A DNA stretch of 64,000 nt from Ulva prolifera (taxonomy: Eukaryota; Chlorophyta; Ulvophyceae; Ulvales; Ulvaceae), in the NCBI GenBank assembly GCA_023078555.1, contig CM041201.1, positions 1,061,713 to 1,125,712 on the forward strand, read 5' to 3'. Shown in pieces: positions 1 through 10,917 of this stretch; position 1 is the first letter of the stretch, and each line of letters opens with the position of its first letter. The position numbers and the translations under genes are program-made. The notes under the pieces were generated by a model. That model worked only from the letters and a program-made list of their open reading frames with translations, had not been told where the DNA came from and searched no databases.

Positions 1-726
1 GAGCGTGCTATCTTGACCATGATCGACAGCAGTATCTGGTTCAGACATACACGCCAGGCTGACATCCAGATCCGTCTCCAGCCGCTCACACGGTGGCACA
101 CGATCCATGTCACAAGACTTGTTGCGTTGCATAGCTTAGTTTGACACCTAGGATGCCCTGAACCACTGCTATGCCGTTACCTTACGGCCTACGAAAGCCT
201 AAGAGCGATAGAGCAGAAACACTTGTAATTGTTTTGTCCGCCCACAAAGTCACTGGTGTTCACCAACCGACAATGGATATCAAAGACTGAGTCACCTGCG
301 GTCGCTTGTCATGCGATGATGGCCGCAGCTCGTCTTTGCGAATTTAGTGGTCAATGCATGAGCGCGCGCCATGGCCAGTCCGCGCGGAAGTCCCTTCGAG
401 GTCACCGCGACATGGATGTGTGTGCTCTTGCGAAACATAAAGCACATTTGAGAACGGTGTGACATGTCAGCTGCTGCACTGCGCCGGCAGCGTGCTTCGT
501 TTGTTCGGTATTTCAGCTTGAAATTTTCCTGATGCGATGCCGCACGTGCAGAATTCGAAGGAGTGCTTCACGTCGGCGTGCCTGCGCGCGCCACCACTCC
601 TCAGAATTCTTTGATACTCCAAGATGAAGCAAACAATATGGTTGCGCATACTGAAGTGAAGCCTGCGGTGCCCAGATTATGTACGCTCGTGGGCCATCAT
701 GTTGACATCAGCACAGTCATTGGTCC
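1..726. other. No recognisable gene
   Basis: Only short overlapping open frames are present, with no conserved motif and no convincing splice-joined coding. I see no repeat or RNA gene here. Confidence 0.5.
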
Positions 727-1364
727 TTGGAGCTGTTCAGGACTATTATGCGCATGATGACCCCGTTTGGTTTGAGCCTTCGCAGCATTAGTTTCAAACC
801 TGCTAATTCTCATGATATCGGCAAGATCATCGTCCATATCGCGCACGATTTTCGATGCCCGATGAATCAGCAAAGCTCTGTGTCGACGTTAGGAGCCGAA
901 TCTATGATGTCGACGCGAGCTCACGATGGGCGATGTGCATCTTCACGTTGCTGCACGTTCCAGGCGTTTCACTAGAATACAACACGATCCAAGTCGCCGT
1001 GGTGCACGCATGCGCCCATGGCCAGCAGTGTCGGGTCGCCGTACAGCAAATTCATGGCTGCAGTCCACCGCATGTTCGACCTAAAGGTTCGTAATAATAC
1101 TCTGTGGTGGGGCCCGATGCCCCACATTCCGCCTACACATGCCTGCCAAGTCCGCATCAAGCAGCCTGACGAACGCAGGGGCCCTACACACCACGTGGAA
1201 CTGTGCGCAATGTTCCATTTCTACAAAGATACACCTACCGAAGTATCTATCAAGGATAGAAGGGAGCTGCTTTCGGACACACATTATCCTGCAGAATGGC
1301 GCGCATACGTGTCCTTGCTGGCTGACAGACGTCGTCATCTGAGCACTTCACCACGCGTACGTAT
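727..1364 (+). other. Possible coding remnant, unidentified
   Basis: Two adjacent plus-strand frames read like biased protein rather than noise. One covers about 855-1094, and the other about 1018-1364, where acidic and basic residues alternate around KDRRELL and PAEWRAYV. They are in different frames, have no clear splice sites between them, and match no family I recognise. The second frame runs into the retroelement that starts at 1380, so any gene here was interrupted or ended before it. It could be a decayed gene or chance. Confidence 0.2.
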
Positions 1365-2013
1365 ACACACACGCCGGGTCGGTCCCGTCCGATGACCTCA
1401 CGCCGCTCACGGGCCACCCGGCTTGAGCGGCGCTGCGCACCCGCCCGGGCTGCGTGCTGGGCAGTTAACTGTTAACAATTGCCGCTGCGTGTGCGCTCGC
1501 AGCCTTGTCCGCTTTATTGTGGTGACGGCTCGGGCGTGCCGCGTTTCGCTGGTGTCTTCCCCGTGCGCCTGTGTGTGGCCCGCCGTTGGGGCGCGGCCGG
1601 GTGGTTTGGGCGGGCTTGACTGGCCTCTGGGGGTTGCGGGTGTGGGTTTGCGGGCGGGTGGGGTGGTGTGCGCGGGCTGGGGTTGGGGGGTTGTGCTGGG
1701 GGAGGCGGGGGCCTCCCCGGGCTGGGGGTTTGTTGCGGTCTCGCTGTTTGTTTGCTGGGCGGCCTTGGCTGCTTGTGCTTCCGGGGCTCGTGCGCCTTGC
1801 TGTTGGGCGGGGTTCGGGTGGGGATGGGCATGTTGGCATGGGCGTGTGTGTGGTTGTGTGGCCGTGTCGCTGTGTCCGGCGCGGGTGCTGCCGTTGCGTG
1901 GGTGTTTTGGTGTGCGCTTCGTGTGGCTTGCTGCGTGGTGTGCGTTTCCCCTGCTTCTTGCTTGCGGTGCTACCTGCCTCGCTTGCTTTGTCCTTGTAAC
2001 ACACACGCCGGGT
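1365..2013 (+). mobile_element. Short G/T-rich non-LTR (SINE-like) element 1 with TSD
   Basis: The element occupies 1380-1998 and is flanked by a perfect 15-bp direct repeat, ACACACACGCCGGGT, at 1365-1379 and 1999-2013, a typical target-site duplication. Its first ~45 bases match the start of a second element at 3172, both opening near TCCCGTCYGATGAC. Its last ~40 bases match the LINE tail at 4428-4503 and end in TTGTA followed by AC. The interior (about 1500-1990) is extremely rich in G and T on this strand, which creates long spurious proline/threonine-rich frames on the other strand. It has no coding capacity of its own, so it is probably moved by the LINE machinery at 4.9-8.3 kb. Confidence 0.75.
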
Positions 2014-3159
2014 GGCTGATTCCAGTACAATTGTGCGACGTGCGCCGTGGTTGAGGCGTTGGTTTGCAAAAAAGTCCGCACGCGTTTTGCACAGCCCGGT
2101 TGCGGACTGGCACCTGCACCATGGTACCGGTGCACCAGAGCGCTCACCTGCTCGTGTCGGAACGCGAGTCGCGCGCCACGCCGTTACGCGACTCTCATGA
2201 TCCATGCATATCGGTACTTGCGACCCGACGCTGTGGGTGCATAGCTGATGTCTGCACGAAGACATATATGGCTATCAAACTGCTCGCCTGATCGTGTATA
2301 GTTCCACAAGTCAGTAGGTCACAGCCAACTGTGACGTCGCTGATTGTAATGGACGCGCACAGCGATCGATAGTGGCAAAGCCGATACTCCTCTCTGGTTT
2401 TCTGCCAAACTCGTTGTGTTCACATCCAGGTTTGGCATGACTCAGCAGAGTGAGGCCGAGCGAGCCCGCCATGCCAGCCCCCAATTCCAGCAGCTTGCTG
2501 GCTTGCCTGGCACTTGTATGAGTAGCACATGTAAATTATGTGGCAGGTGGGATCCATGTGTGGTGCTGTCCACCTCCAAATATGCCCAAAAACTGACTTT
2601 TTCAATTCTCAGTGCAAGGATGTTTGCGGCAGGCCACTGTGACACCCCAGAGTGCATTACCACTGATGTTGTGTTGTGAAAATTCGCAGCCTCAAGGCCA
2701 AATAACCAACATGCAGATCGACCAAAATCCGCCCGATCAGCACTTCACATATACCTCAAGTGATCTCCTGTTCGAATCTGAGCCTCAATCCTTGCACACC
2801 AGCTCCAACAGCTATTCTGCGTGTGCTATTGAGCCCGAACATGCGTGTGCTTCACCATTTTCGGTGCTGCACTGCTGAAAGTTGCTGTGCACTCAGTCTC
2901 ACAAATCGAACGCATTCACCAGCAGCTTTTTTGCGTGCTTCGCGAATCTGCAATCCAGTTGTCAACACTGATCTCGTGGAGTGCATGGCGTGGCGGTGTG
3001 GTCAGTGGTGTCGCGTGACGCACGCCCCATGCGAGATTTCAACACCCCGAGTTTGGCTGAAAACCGGTGTCCTGTATCTTTGAGAAAGTTTGATCGCAGG
3101 GCTGAGAAGCAGAGCATAGACAGGGCATCGTGCCTGTGGTCGTGCCGGCCACATCCACA
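2014..3159. other. No recognisable gene
   Basis: Unique, mixed-composition sequence between the two short retroelements. No frame has a recognisable motif or paired splice sites. Confidence 0.45.
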
Positions 3160-3708
3160 TACGAACCCAAGTCCCGTCTGATGACTTCTCGCCGCTTACA
3201 GGCCATCCGGTGTGCCCCTCGGGCGCCCCGTCCGCTTGACGCCACCGACCTGTGGCCTCTGACCCCAGCTAGGCCGGGTCCGATGGGTGTGCGGGATGCC
3301 TTCGTTGGCATGTGCGGGGACTGCGGAGACGGCTTGGGCGATGCGTTGTCCTGGGTGCGGTGCGGCGTGGGCCGGCGAGGCTGCGCGGCGGTGTGCCGGG
3401 CTGGCGTGGTGTGCTGTGGCTCGGTGGGGTGGGGGTGGGTCTTGGGGCTAGGGCGGCCCCCGGCATTCGGGCGGCCATGATGGGCGGCCTCAGGCAGCAG
3501 TGTGTTGGGTTTGGCCCTGTCGTACGGCGGCGGGCGTTGTGGTGTTGGTGGTTGTGGTGTTGTGTGTCGGCCGTGGGGTCTGTGCGTGCGTGTGTGGGTT
3601 TGGGTTTGTGGGTGTGTGGGTGTGTGCTTGGCGGTCTGCGGATCTGTGTCTTTTGCTGCGCCGGTGATGGGTTTTTTTGGCGTGGTGGGTGTCGCGTACG
3701 AACCCAAG
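3160..3708 (+). mobile_element. Short G/T-rich non-LTR (SINE-like) element 2 with TSD
   Basis: The element occupies 3172-3696 between perfect 12-bp direct repeats TACGAACCCAAG at 3160-3171 and 3697-3708. The 5' end (TCCCGTCTGATGACTTC...) is clearly homologous to element 1. The interior (about 3270-3690) is again almost pure G/T on the plus strand, with runs such as GTGTGGGTTTGGG. The 3' end differs from element 1, ending in a T-run followed by GGCGTGGTGGGTGTC, so this copy may use a different tail or be 3'-rearranged. No coding capacity. Confidence 0.7.
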
Positions 3709-4418
3709 GCTGAAAGCAACACACATGCTGCAAGGCAGCTGCCCGCCGCGACGTCGCCGCGACGTTTTGAGTGCCTGCATGCATATACTGACGCCGCGCT
3801 TGACTTTCCGGTTTCAAGTTGTTGCCACCTCGACGCTCGAACCTGTCTCGCCAGCGGACACCACTTGGTGAAGCTTCTCTCTCGCGCGCGCATGCACTTC
3901 AGCCAGCGAAAAACGGAGGGTCATGCTCGATGGCTTGTGTGGCATGCCGTGCAAAATATATGTAGCAGTACTAATGTCGTTCAGTTGTGCATGTCGGTGA
4001 ACTGTCAATCGCGACACCAGCTCGAAATGATTGGAGACTAGCGCTGCAGCAGTCGTACTCAAGAGCGCATAAGCATCACGTGCATCACGTATGCCGCCTT
4101 ACACATTGTGTGTTGTCTCGATTTCGTGCAGGCCCATGAAATAGATACCGCGCCAATGAAGCTGGCCATGGCCATGCATGCATGCATGGGTGCACCCATG
4201 CGACGGTGCTGGTATCTCCAAGGCACGCAGCTGGCTGCATTCCCGACAGATTATATCTTCAAGTCCGCGGTCAGCCGGACTGCAGGCTGAGAGGCCATGC
4301 TGTCCTACCCGGAAGTTTGCCCACGCGCGCCATATACATGGTGCACCTCCGCGAGCGCCTCCGCTAGCGATGCGCGCTAGGGTGGATCCCGAGTCGGATT
4401 CCCGAAACTGGTCATATG
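3709..4418. other. No recognisable gene; one 18-nt palindrome
   Basis: No supported gene. 4184-4201 is a perfect 18-nt palindrome (half-site GCATGGGTG), directly preceded by repeated GCAT units. Confidence 0.4.
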
Positions 4419-4512
4419 ACACAGCTGCGTGCGCTTTGCGTTGTTCGTGCTCTCCCTTTTGGTCCTGGCGGTGCTACCGGCCCCTCCGGCTTTTTCCTTT
4501 GTAACACAGCTG
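4419..4512 (+). mobile_element. 5'-truncated LINE tail (76 bp) with TSD
   Basis: The fragment 4428-4503 is flanked by direct repeats ACACAGCTG at 4419-4427 and 4504-4512. Its sequence matches the last ~75 bases of element 1, sharing GCGGTGCTACC and the final TTTGTAAC, and resembles the end of the LINE at 8.2-8.3 kb. Extreme 5' truncation with intact 3' end and flanking duplications is the usual outcome of target-primed reverse transcription. Confidence 0.65.
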
Positions 4513-4853
4513 AGGTCAGGTCCTTGGCCTTGAGCATCACAATGTATGGGGCTGTTGGCGTGAAGATGACGACCATGCATTTCCTACGCATCATGCATGA
4601 TGACACAAAGAGGAAGTCGCGCGATATGATGACAGCCTGTAGCCACTTGGGTATTGTCATGAGAAATGTTGAACTGCACTGTTAGGCAACTCAGCGCGCA
4701 TATACTGGCCAAAGACTATGTAAGGCTTGGACTTGCCCTTTGTCCATTGCCCCTTTCAGTGTAAAAAAGTATTCAAGTGCTGTTACTATAATCTGGGAGT
4801 ACTGTTACTGTTTGTCACCTTGCCTGATACCTATATAAAACATAGGCGCATAA
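4513..4853. other. Spacer upstream of the LINE
   Basis: No gene seen. An 11-bp string GAGGTCAGGTC occurs at 4512-4522 and again at 4879-4889, just inside the LINE. It may be a chance or an old duplication marking the LINE's 5' side. Confidence 0.3.
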
Positions 4854-4857
4854 ATGT

Positions 4858-7340
4858 GTGGGAGGTCAGAAGAGAAGCTTGAGGTCAGGTCACTGCGTGC
4901 TGCCCGCCGGACATCCGGCCCGACAGCCCGCCCCAGCCCAACCCGCCCCAGCCCAGCCCATCCCTGCCCAGCCCGCCCCAGCCCAGCCCGCCCAGCCGCA
5001 GCCTGCCCAGCCTGCCCAGCCGCACCCCCATCAGCCACCCCGTCACATCACCAAAGCCCCCGCCGCCGCCCACTACACCGCCCGGCCCAGGCCCTCCCCG
5101 AAGGTCCCGGACAGCGTCCATAAGGAGTTCGGCGACGCAACGGCCGAGCTCTTCAGAGATTTCAACGATGCCAGCGACGCGTCCAACATCGACCGAGCAC
5201 GAGTGGCCCTTGGCCGCGTCCTCGACTTCCCTGGTAAGGTTCTGTCGCTGAAGGGAGGGGACGGCACGGCGCGCCGCGCTCGTACATGCATCACGCTGTT
5301 CATGGACGGCGAGGAGCCCAGGCTTGCGGAGCCCACTCCAAGCCAGAAGCGCAGAATGAATCAGAACCAGGATCGCCGCCTGGCGAGCTCTGTCCACAGG
5401 TCACTAAGCAACGGTAATGTCCGCAAAGGCGCGGAGAAAGTGGAGGCGCCGCCCATCGCCAGGTACACCCCGGAAGTGCATGAGGAGCTGCGGCACCTGC
5501 ATCCCGCAGAAGCGCTCCCCCCCGACACCCAGCCCGCCGAGCCCGCGCCCCCGCTGCAAATCGACGAGGCGACGCTCCTCGCCCTGCTCGACAAGCTGCC
5601 GAAGGGCAGCGGCCCGGGCCTGTCGGGGTGGACGTATGAGCACATCCGGGCTGCCGGCACGGCCTCCACGGCCGCATTCACGGAGATTCACCGCTTCGTG
5701 AACGCGGCCCTCGCCGGCCGGCTGCCACACCTCCCGCGCTTGCTGGACTGCCGCCTCCTCCCGCAGGAGAAGCCACAGGGAGGCGTCCGCCCTATCGCCA
5801 TTGCAGAGACGTGGCAGCGCCTGGTAAGCCTGTGCGCCATGACCCTGTGCAGTGGCCTAGGTGCCTCCCTCGCGCCGCTGCAGGTGGGGGTCGGGGTGCC
5901 CGGGGGCGCGCAGAACCTGGGCCATGCTGCGCGCGCCGTGCTGCAAGCGTGGGACGATGTCGTGCTTGTGCAGCTGGACTGGAAGAATGCATTCAACATG
6001 ATGTCCCGTGCAGCCATCTTGGAGGCCGTTGCGTCTCACAAGCCTGCGCTGCTGCCCTTCGCCACCATGCTTTACAGGTTCCCCGCAAATCTCTACATCG
6101 AAGGCGCACCGCCCGGCACCGCTGCAATCACGTCGCAGCGCGGCGTGCGTCAAGGCGACCCCATCAGCCCGCTGCTCTTCGCCCTGGCCCTCCAGGGCCC
6201 CCTCCAGGCAGTGCAGGCCCAGCACCAGCCACCCGAGAGGGAGGTCACGGCCGCCCTCATGGCGTATCATGACGACTGCACCATCGCCGGGCAGCGCGTG
6301 GACGCCGCCGCCGCATTCCGTGCGCTGGTCTCGGCAGCAGAGCCCCTCGGGCTGGAGCCCCAGCTGCACAAGTGCACGGCCTACTCGCGCGACCCCCAGC
6401 ATGCGGGATCCGTCGCGGCCACGCTCGGCATAACGCATGCCACGGAGGGCACCGTCATCACCGGCACGCCCATTGGCACCCCGGCGTTCGAGTCGGCGCA
6501 CACGGAAGCGACGGCCGACAAGGTGTGCGCCACCATCGAGAAGATGATGAGCCTGCCCCTGAAAGCGCAAGACCAGTTCTTGCTGCTCACGATGTCCTGC
6601 CAACGCCGTATGCTGCACTACGCCAGGGCGGTGCTGTGGGCGCACATTTCCGATCACATGCGCCGGACGGAGGCGTCTGTCCTGGCTGCGGTGAATGTAA
6701 TCATGCGCGTCCCGCGGGACGACCTTCGTGCGGCCGCACAAGCCGTCCTTCCAGCGCGCCTTGGAGGCCTGGGCATCATGTCCACGCCGCCGGAGGTCGC
6801 GGACGGAGCGTACCTCGCTGCAGCTGCGGTGAGCCAAAAGGCATTCGCAGGAGGCCCCGAGTGCATGCAGTCGTATCGGGGGCCGCACGGGCAACACTTG
6901 CAGGAAACCTGGCAGGCCCTCAAGGTCGCTCAGCAGCTCCATCCGGAGCTGCCCGGCCCGGCGAGCGGCGACACCATCGCCAAGGTGTTACCTGGTATGC
7001 AGCAGCGTGTCACTAAGGTGGTTGCCCTGCGCCGCCGGGCAGCTCTGCTTGCCAGCCATGACGTCGCCACGCTCGAGGGTGCATGCAACTTGGCACGGCT
7101 TCGCAGCTGTGCTTGCCGTGCAGCCACCCTTTGGTCGAGCACCCTGCTGCTGTCCCAGGCGCTGCGCATGACTGACATGGAAATCATGCTGAGCATCAGG
7201 TATCTCCTGGGCATGTCCCCAGCCCCTCCCAATGCGGTCGGCTCGCGCTGCGAATGTGGCACATTCATACAGCCGCATGATCTCGACCATGCGATGAATT
7301 GCACACACAATGCGGGACCTGGACTTCGCGCCACAATATC
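4858..7340 (+). CDS. LINE reverse transcriptase frame
   Basis: The open frame has a P-A-Q repeat region (about 4920-5040), then a full RT core: GLSGWTYEHI (about 5620), RPIAIAETWQRL (about 5790), VQLDWKNAFN with the first catalytic Asp at 5977-5979, RQGDP at about 6148-6162, and YHDD at 6265-6276 (the YxDD box). A Cys/His cluster, CECG...HDLDH...NC, follows at 7249-7300. The frame stays open to 7782 but loses homology after about 7300, where the nuclease continues in another frame. No ATG lies near the start. The first in-frame ATG is 5302. This could reflect decay, an internal entry site, or a non-ATG start. Confidence 0.8.
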
Positions 7341-8240
7341 GTTGAAAAACAATGGCGCGAGATCGGGTCCCACGCGTGTGTGGCGTCCACGCGCATCCCG
7401 CGCACAGCGCCGTTCGTCCGCGCGCGGCTCGCGGCCGCTCCGAGGCAGATCCATGCTGGCCCGTCGGGCCCGCCCCCCCCTGCGCCGCCCCAGCCCGCCT
7501 CACAGGTCGCGGGCCCTTCGCGCGGGGCGACCTTGCCCGCGGAGCCGGTACCTGCAGCCCCGCCGCCGCCGCCGGTCGCGCGTGCGGACGCGGCGCCGGC
7601 ACCTGCGACTGCTCCGGCCGCCGACGCCGATGCCGGACACAGCGCCCAAATGGGGCGCCACGCGCCAGACGCGGCGCAGGCTGCGGCCCTGGCGGCGGCA
7701 GCGGCGCCAGGTGGCCAGGGTCCGGCGGGGCCTGGGGAGCAGGCCGCTGCCGCGCAGGCAACGGCGCTGGCGCAGGTGTTGAGGGCAGTGGCCCAGGAGA
7801 AACTGGGGGACATCATGTTTATGCCGCCGGGTGACCCTTTGTGCATAGGGGATGTGTCGGTTGTGAACCCCTGTGCTGGTTCCTATTGCGGCCGTGCGGC
7901 CCGCGAGGACGGGGGTGCTGCGGAGACGCGGGACGTGCAGAAACGCACTGCTTATCGGTTGTACGACCCTGATGCGTATAGTTTCGTGCCGTTATCGCAT
8001 GAGACGCATGGTCGCTTGGGACGGCCTGCCATGAATCACTTGAATCGGCTGGCGGAGGTTGCGTCTCGGTGTGGTAAGGTGAACCGTGCTTTGTTTGTGA
8101 CGAATGCTCTGCGCCGGTTGAGTGTGGCGTTGTGCAAGGGGAATGCTCTTGTGCTCCGTGCGGGGCTTCAATCTTTGGCTGGCATCACCGGCCGAGCTGT
8201 GGTACGTGCTCGTGCCCGGCCTAGTGCCATGACTGCGTGA
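7299..8240 (+). pseudogene. LINE C-terminal nuclease-like region, shifted frame
   Basis: This frame takes over where the RT frame loses homology: RHNIVEKQWREI at about 7330, a low-complexity Pro/Ala stretch (7430-7780), then a compact domain with GDIMF, DVSVVNP, a Lys in QKRTAY, and FVPLSHETHGRLG. The spacing D...D...K and the trailing FVPL-E-GRLG block match the C-terminal restriction-like nuclease-type domain that follows RT in several protist LINEs (from memory). It is in frame 3 and the RT in frame 1, so at least one frame change near 7300-7345 separates them. That makes this copy probably inactive unless frameshifting is used. Confidence 0.6.
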
Positions 8241-8296
8241 GTGGATTTGCGTGTGTATTCCTGGCAACGGCTCGCTGCCCGGCCTCTGTCCTTTTG

Positions 8297-8300
<4 letters not shown>

Positions 8301-8382
<82 letters not shown>
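8301..8382. repeat. (TA)41 microsatellite
   Basis: Forty-one uninterrupted TA units directly follow the LINE terminus TTTTGTAAC. Either the LINE inserted into a TA tract, or the tract grew from its terminal repeat. Confidence 0.95.
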
Positions 8383-8383
<1 letters not shown>

Positions 8384-8574
8384 CCATAGCTATAGCGTGT
8401 GCCCCAAGCAACTTCTGTGACCTTTGACAGACGCATTAGCCCCGGCACCGCTTGGTTCACGTACATGCATACGCTCTGCGCACACTCATTGGGCTGCGCT
8501 GGTCTGGTCTCGCAAATGCGTGTTCAAATTTTCCCCGATCCATGGCCTGCAGCTGACGATAGTATACTGTAGAC

Positions 8575-8640
8575 GGCGTGCGCAGTGCACTGCGCACGCC
8601 GCGCGCATCGCGACGAGTGCGTGCGCACTTGTCGCGATGC
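8575..8640. repeat. Two adjacent hairpins
   Basis: 8575-8600 is a perfect 26-nt palindrome (half GGCGTGCGCAGTG). Four bases later, 8605-8640 forms a 36-nt near-perfect hairpin with arms GCATCGCGAC/GTCGCGATGC and an inner AGTGCG-TG-CGCACT. Both would form strong stem-loops in RNA or cruciforms in DNA. Confidence 0.85.
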
Positions 8641-10081
8641 CACTACGCACGTGTGGTTTGTTCGTGCTGCACGCCTTGTTGCATGGCTCTAGATGCATAT
8701 GGCCAGCTGGCTCTGTAGGAAGACGTGGCTTTAGATCAGATTTAAATCTGGACACGTCGCACAGTTCTACAAGCTTCTATTGGATCGTGGAGTCTGCACG
8801 ACCTCAGGGGCTGCAGCAGCTGCTCCGAAGATGCGTGTACAATACATAACAATAAAGCCACTGTTAGTATTATTACTCATACTGTACAGTATAAACAATC
8901 ATTCTAATATAGTGTCATATATTTGATTATTGCAATAATCAGCATGAGTGTACTTCTTGCAAGCTTGAGCATTTGAGAGCTCTAGCCCTTCAGGCGTGTG
9001 TCACATGTACATGTTGGGACCCAATCGATGTCATCCCGTCTGTCCGAGTGGAAGGTCCATGGCTATGGGGACAAGCAGCCCGAGGCAGCAACTGCTCTAG
9101 CAGCCTGACGCCGCAGTCAGTGCATGCAACGTCGCAACCTGCGCCAACGGTTCGAATGTATGTTGGCCTGAGAGCATCTTGCATGCATAGACAATTAATG
9201 CCGATGCATGCTCAAGCGATTTCCCGACGTATTCAACTCAGGATGATCGATCACTTGCCCTGTGTGGTCCCGTTAACTCGAAGTTGTCAATGTCCAACAG
9301 GATACGACTCAGTACATTCAGATTTACTTTCCTTTACTTTGCTTGCTGCAGCTACTGGAGTGTCCACTAGGGTTTCCATGTAAGGTACAGTGTCGAGGGG
9401 ACACCAGTACACGCATGATCCGCCACTTCTAGAGATCATGATCTCTGCAGGTGCGGCCTTCGTCAAAGCCCGGTGCTGCCACCCAATGGAACTGAACGCT
9501 GCCCGATGTTGGATGCCTCGCGGTTACAAGGCTGTTTGACTAGCATGCGCAGTTGCCATGATACGTCTTCGATGTACATCGAATCATCAGAACTCGGTAC
9601 CTGCATGCGATATCTCTGAGATAGCTGCTGACCGGACGATGCAGGATGGACCAGCTGCATACAGTTTGCGGGGCATGGGAAATCGGGGGTTCGTCATGGC
9701 AGTTGCAATCATGTGTTTGCCAATGAAGAGTCTTGTGTTCTTTCTATTCGCATCGATATCTTGATCTGTGCGTCACCGGTACCCATCACAATCATCTTGA
9801 TACAGTCAGACACTTGAGATACAGGAAAACAATTGAGACACACCTTATGCTCACCTTTAAATGTCTTCCCTGCAGCATGTTGGGCTCATGTACGTGCTGC
9901 TTTGGCTCCTGTATGCGGCGCAGGTTGCATCATATCTGGGCCACAAAGGAACCTGTAGACACGAGGCACAGTTGTCAGAAGGTAATCGTGCATGTCATTC
10001 GGACCACAGTACGCGGATCACAGGAAGTACACACACGCACATGACCAGCGTAAGCAGGATTGTCGACGCCATTTAGCTTAT
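8641..10081. other. No recognisable gene
   Basis: Mixed sequence with an A/T-rich patch around 8845-8945 including AATAAA at about 8850. No frame carries a recognisable motif. Confidence 0.4.
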
Positions 10082-10917
10082 TCATGCCTGCGGCAGTGTG
10101 CGGTCACGGCTCTGGCAGTTTGAATTAGCAGTCCGCCTGCTGTGAAAATCGAGCTGACAAGGTTCAGTGACGAATTGGCTGTTCCATCGAGTCGCATTGC
10201 TCTGTTCTCTTCTTGTAGGCAGGATGGATCCGGCTGTAGCCGGGCTTTTCAGGATTGGCTGGACTGTGTTGTGCTTCTCAAGGCTACCCAGCACAAGACA
10301 GGAAATTGTCCTCCCAGTCATCGCCTGCACGGTGAGCCCTTCCTTATAAATGCTGCCGAGCGTGTGTGAGGTCGCCTTCATCACATCAACATGCGTGGCG
10401 TCGTCAGCGGCAGGCGACGTTGCACACATTGTGTGCCTACGAAGCCCAATCCTGTCAAAAATAATCCATCAGTACAGTAGCGTCGCACTCTATGACGCCG
10501 TTATCTTGGCCCACCGCCCGCTGGTCCCAAGCGCTCTGGTGCCACTTCCTGATGCCGGAAGCGCGAAGGGCATCTACATTATGCGAGTTTCCCGTGCGAA
10601 ATTTCAAAGCTTTTTCCTGACCGTCTTGGTGCTGCTGCAGTGGTCGCGCCCACGGGCACACTGAAGACGGTCTGGACAGTGCTCCACTCCACGCCTTGAA
10701 CATGGCGATCGCCAGCCACAGTGCATGCCTGAGGCAGCATCTGTCCGTGCCGATCAACAACCACAAATGGCTGTTTGTTCAACTCCTTTTCGCTGAAATG
10801 GATGGACTTTATACGTCGGTCTCCAAATCGGTCAAGCGTACCTGCACACACACCGAGCTCCCCTCCTGCCCGAAGGTGCATACCACCAGCAGCGAAGGAG
10901 CAGGCAGCTGCAGCCAC
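10082..10917 (-). CDS. Unidentified minus-strand gene, probable exons
   Basis: Two minus-strand stretches look coding. One (about 10730-10842) follows a TGTGTGTGCAG acceptor and reads LDRFGDRRIKSIHFSEKEL then KQPFVVVDRHGQMLPQ. The other (about 10200-10420) reads HVDVMKATSHTLGSIYKEG then TGRTISCLVLGSLEKHN. Composition and codon use differ from the plus-strand noise, but I cannot join them in a single phase or name a family. If real, the gene is divergent from the ATPase gene at 11086, with a shared promoter between about 10920 and 11085. Confidence 0.3.

Larger units (their letters stand above)
4854..8382 (+). mobile_element. LINE-type non-LTR retrotransposon
   Basis: A single plus-strand element: a proline/alanine/glutamine-rich N-terminal region, a reverse transcriptase, a Cys/His cluster, then a C-terminal nuclease-like domain in another frame, and a tail ending CTTTTGTAAC at 8300 followed by (TA)41. 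The tail matches those of the two smaller insertions at 2.0 and 4.5 kb. The 5' part near 4885-4920 loosely matches the opening of the two short elements, which would make those its non-autonomous relatives. I see no apurinic-type endonuclease at the N terminus. The RT-then-C-terminal-nuclease order is that of the restriction-like-endonuclease LINEs. No clear target-site duplication was found. Confidence 0.8.

Noticed and set aside
1407-2265. Minus-strand frames of 246 and 266 codons, Pro/Thr/His-rich
   Set aside because: They result from the G/T-only composition of the retroelement on the plus strand, which removes stops on the other strand. No motif, and they cross the element's boundaries and target duplication.
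3039-3893. Minus-strand 284-codon frame, His/Pro/Thr-rich
   Set aside because: Same compositional artefact over the second G/T-rich element.
4509-4889. GAGGTCAGGTC direct repeats 367 bp apart as a target-site duplication
   Set aside because: The enclosed DNA has no retroelement hallmarks, and the left copy overlaps the end of the LINE-tail duplication. Kept only as a curiosity.
5857-6942. Minus-strand 361-codon frame
   Set aside because: Antisense shadow of the reverse transcriptase in GC-rich third positions. The plus frame has all RT motifs.
8221-8466. Frames with (YI)n repeats on the minus strand
   Set aside because: Translation of the TA microsatellite only.
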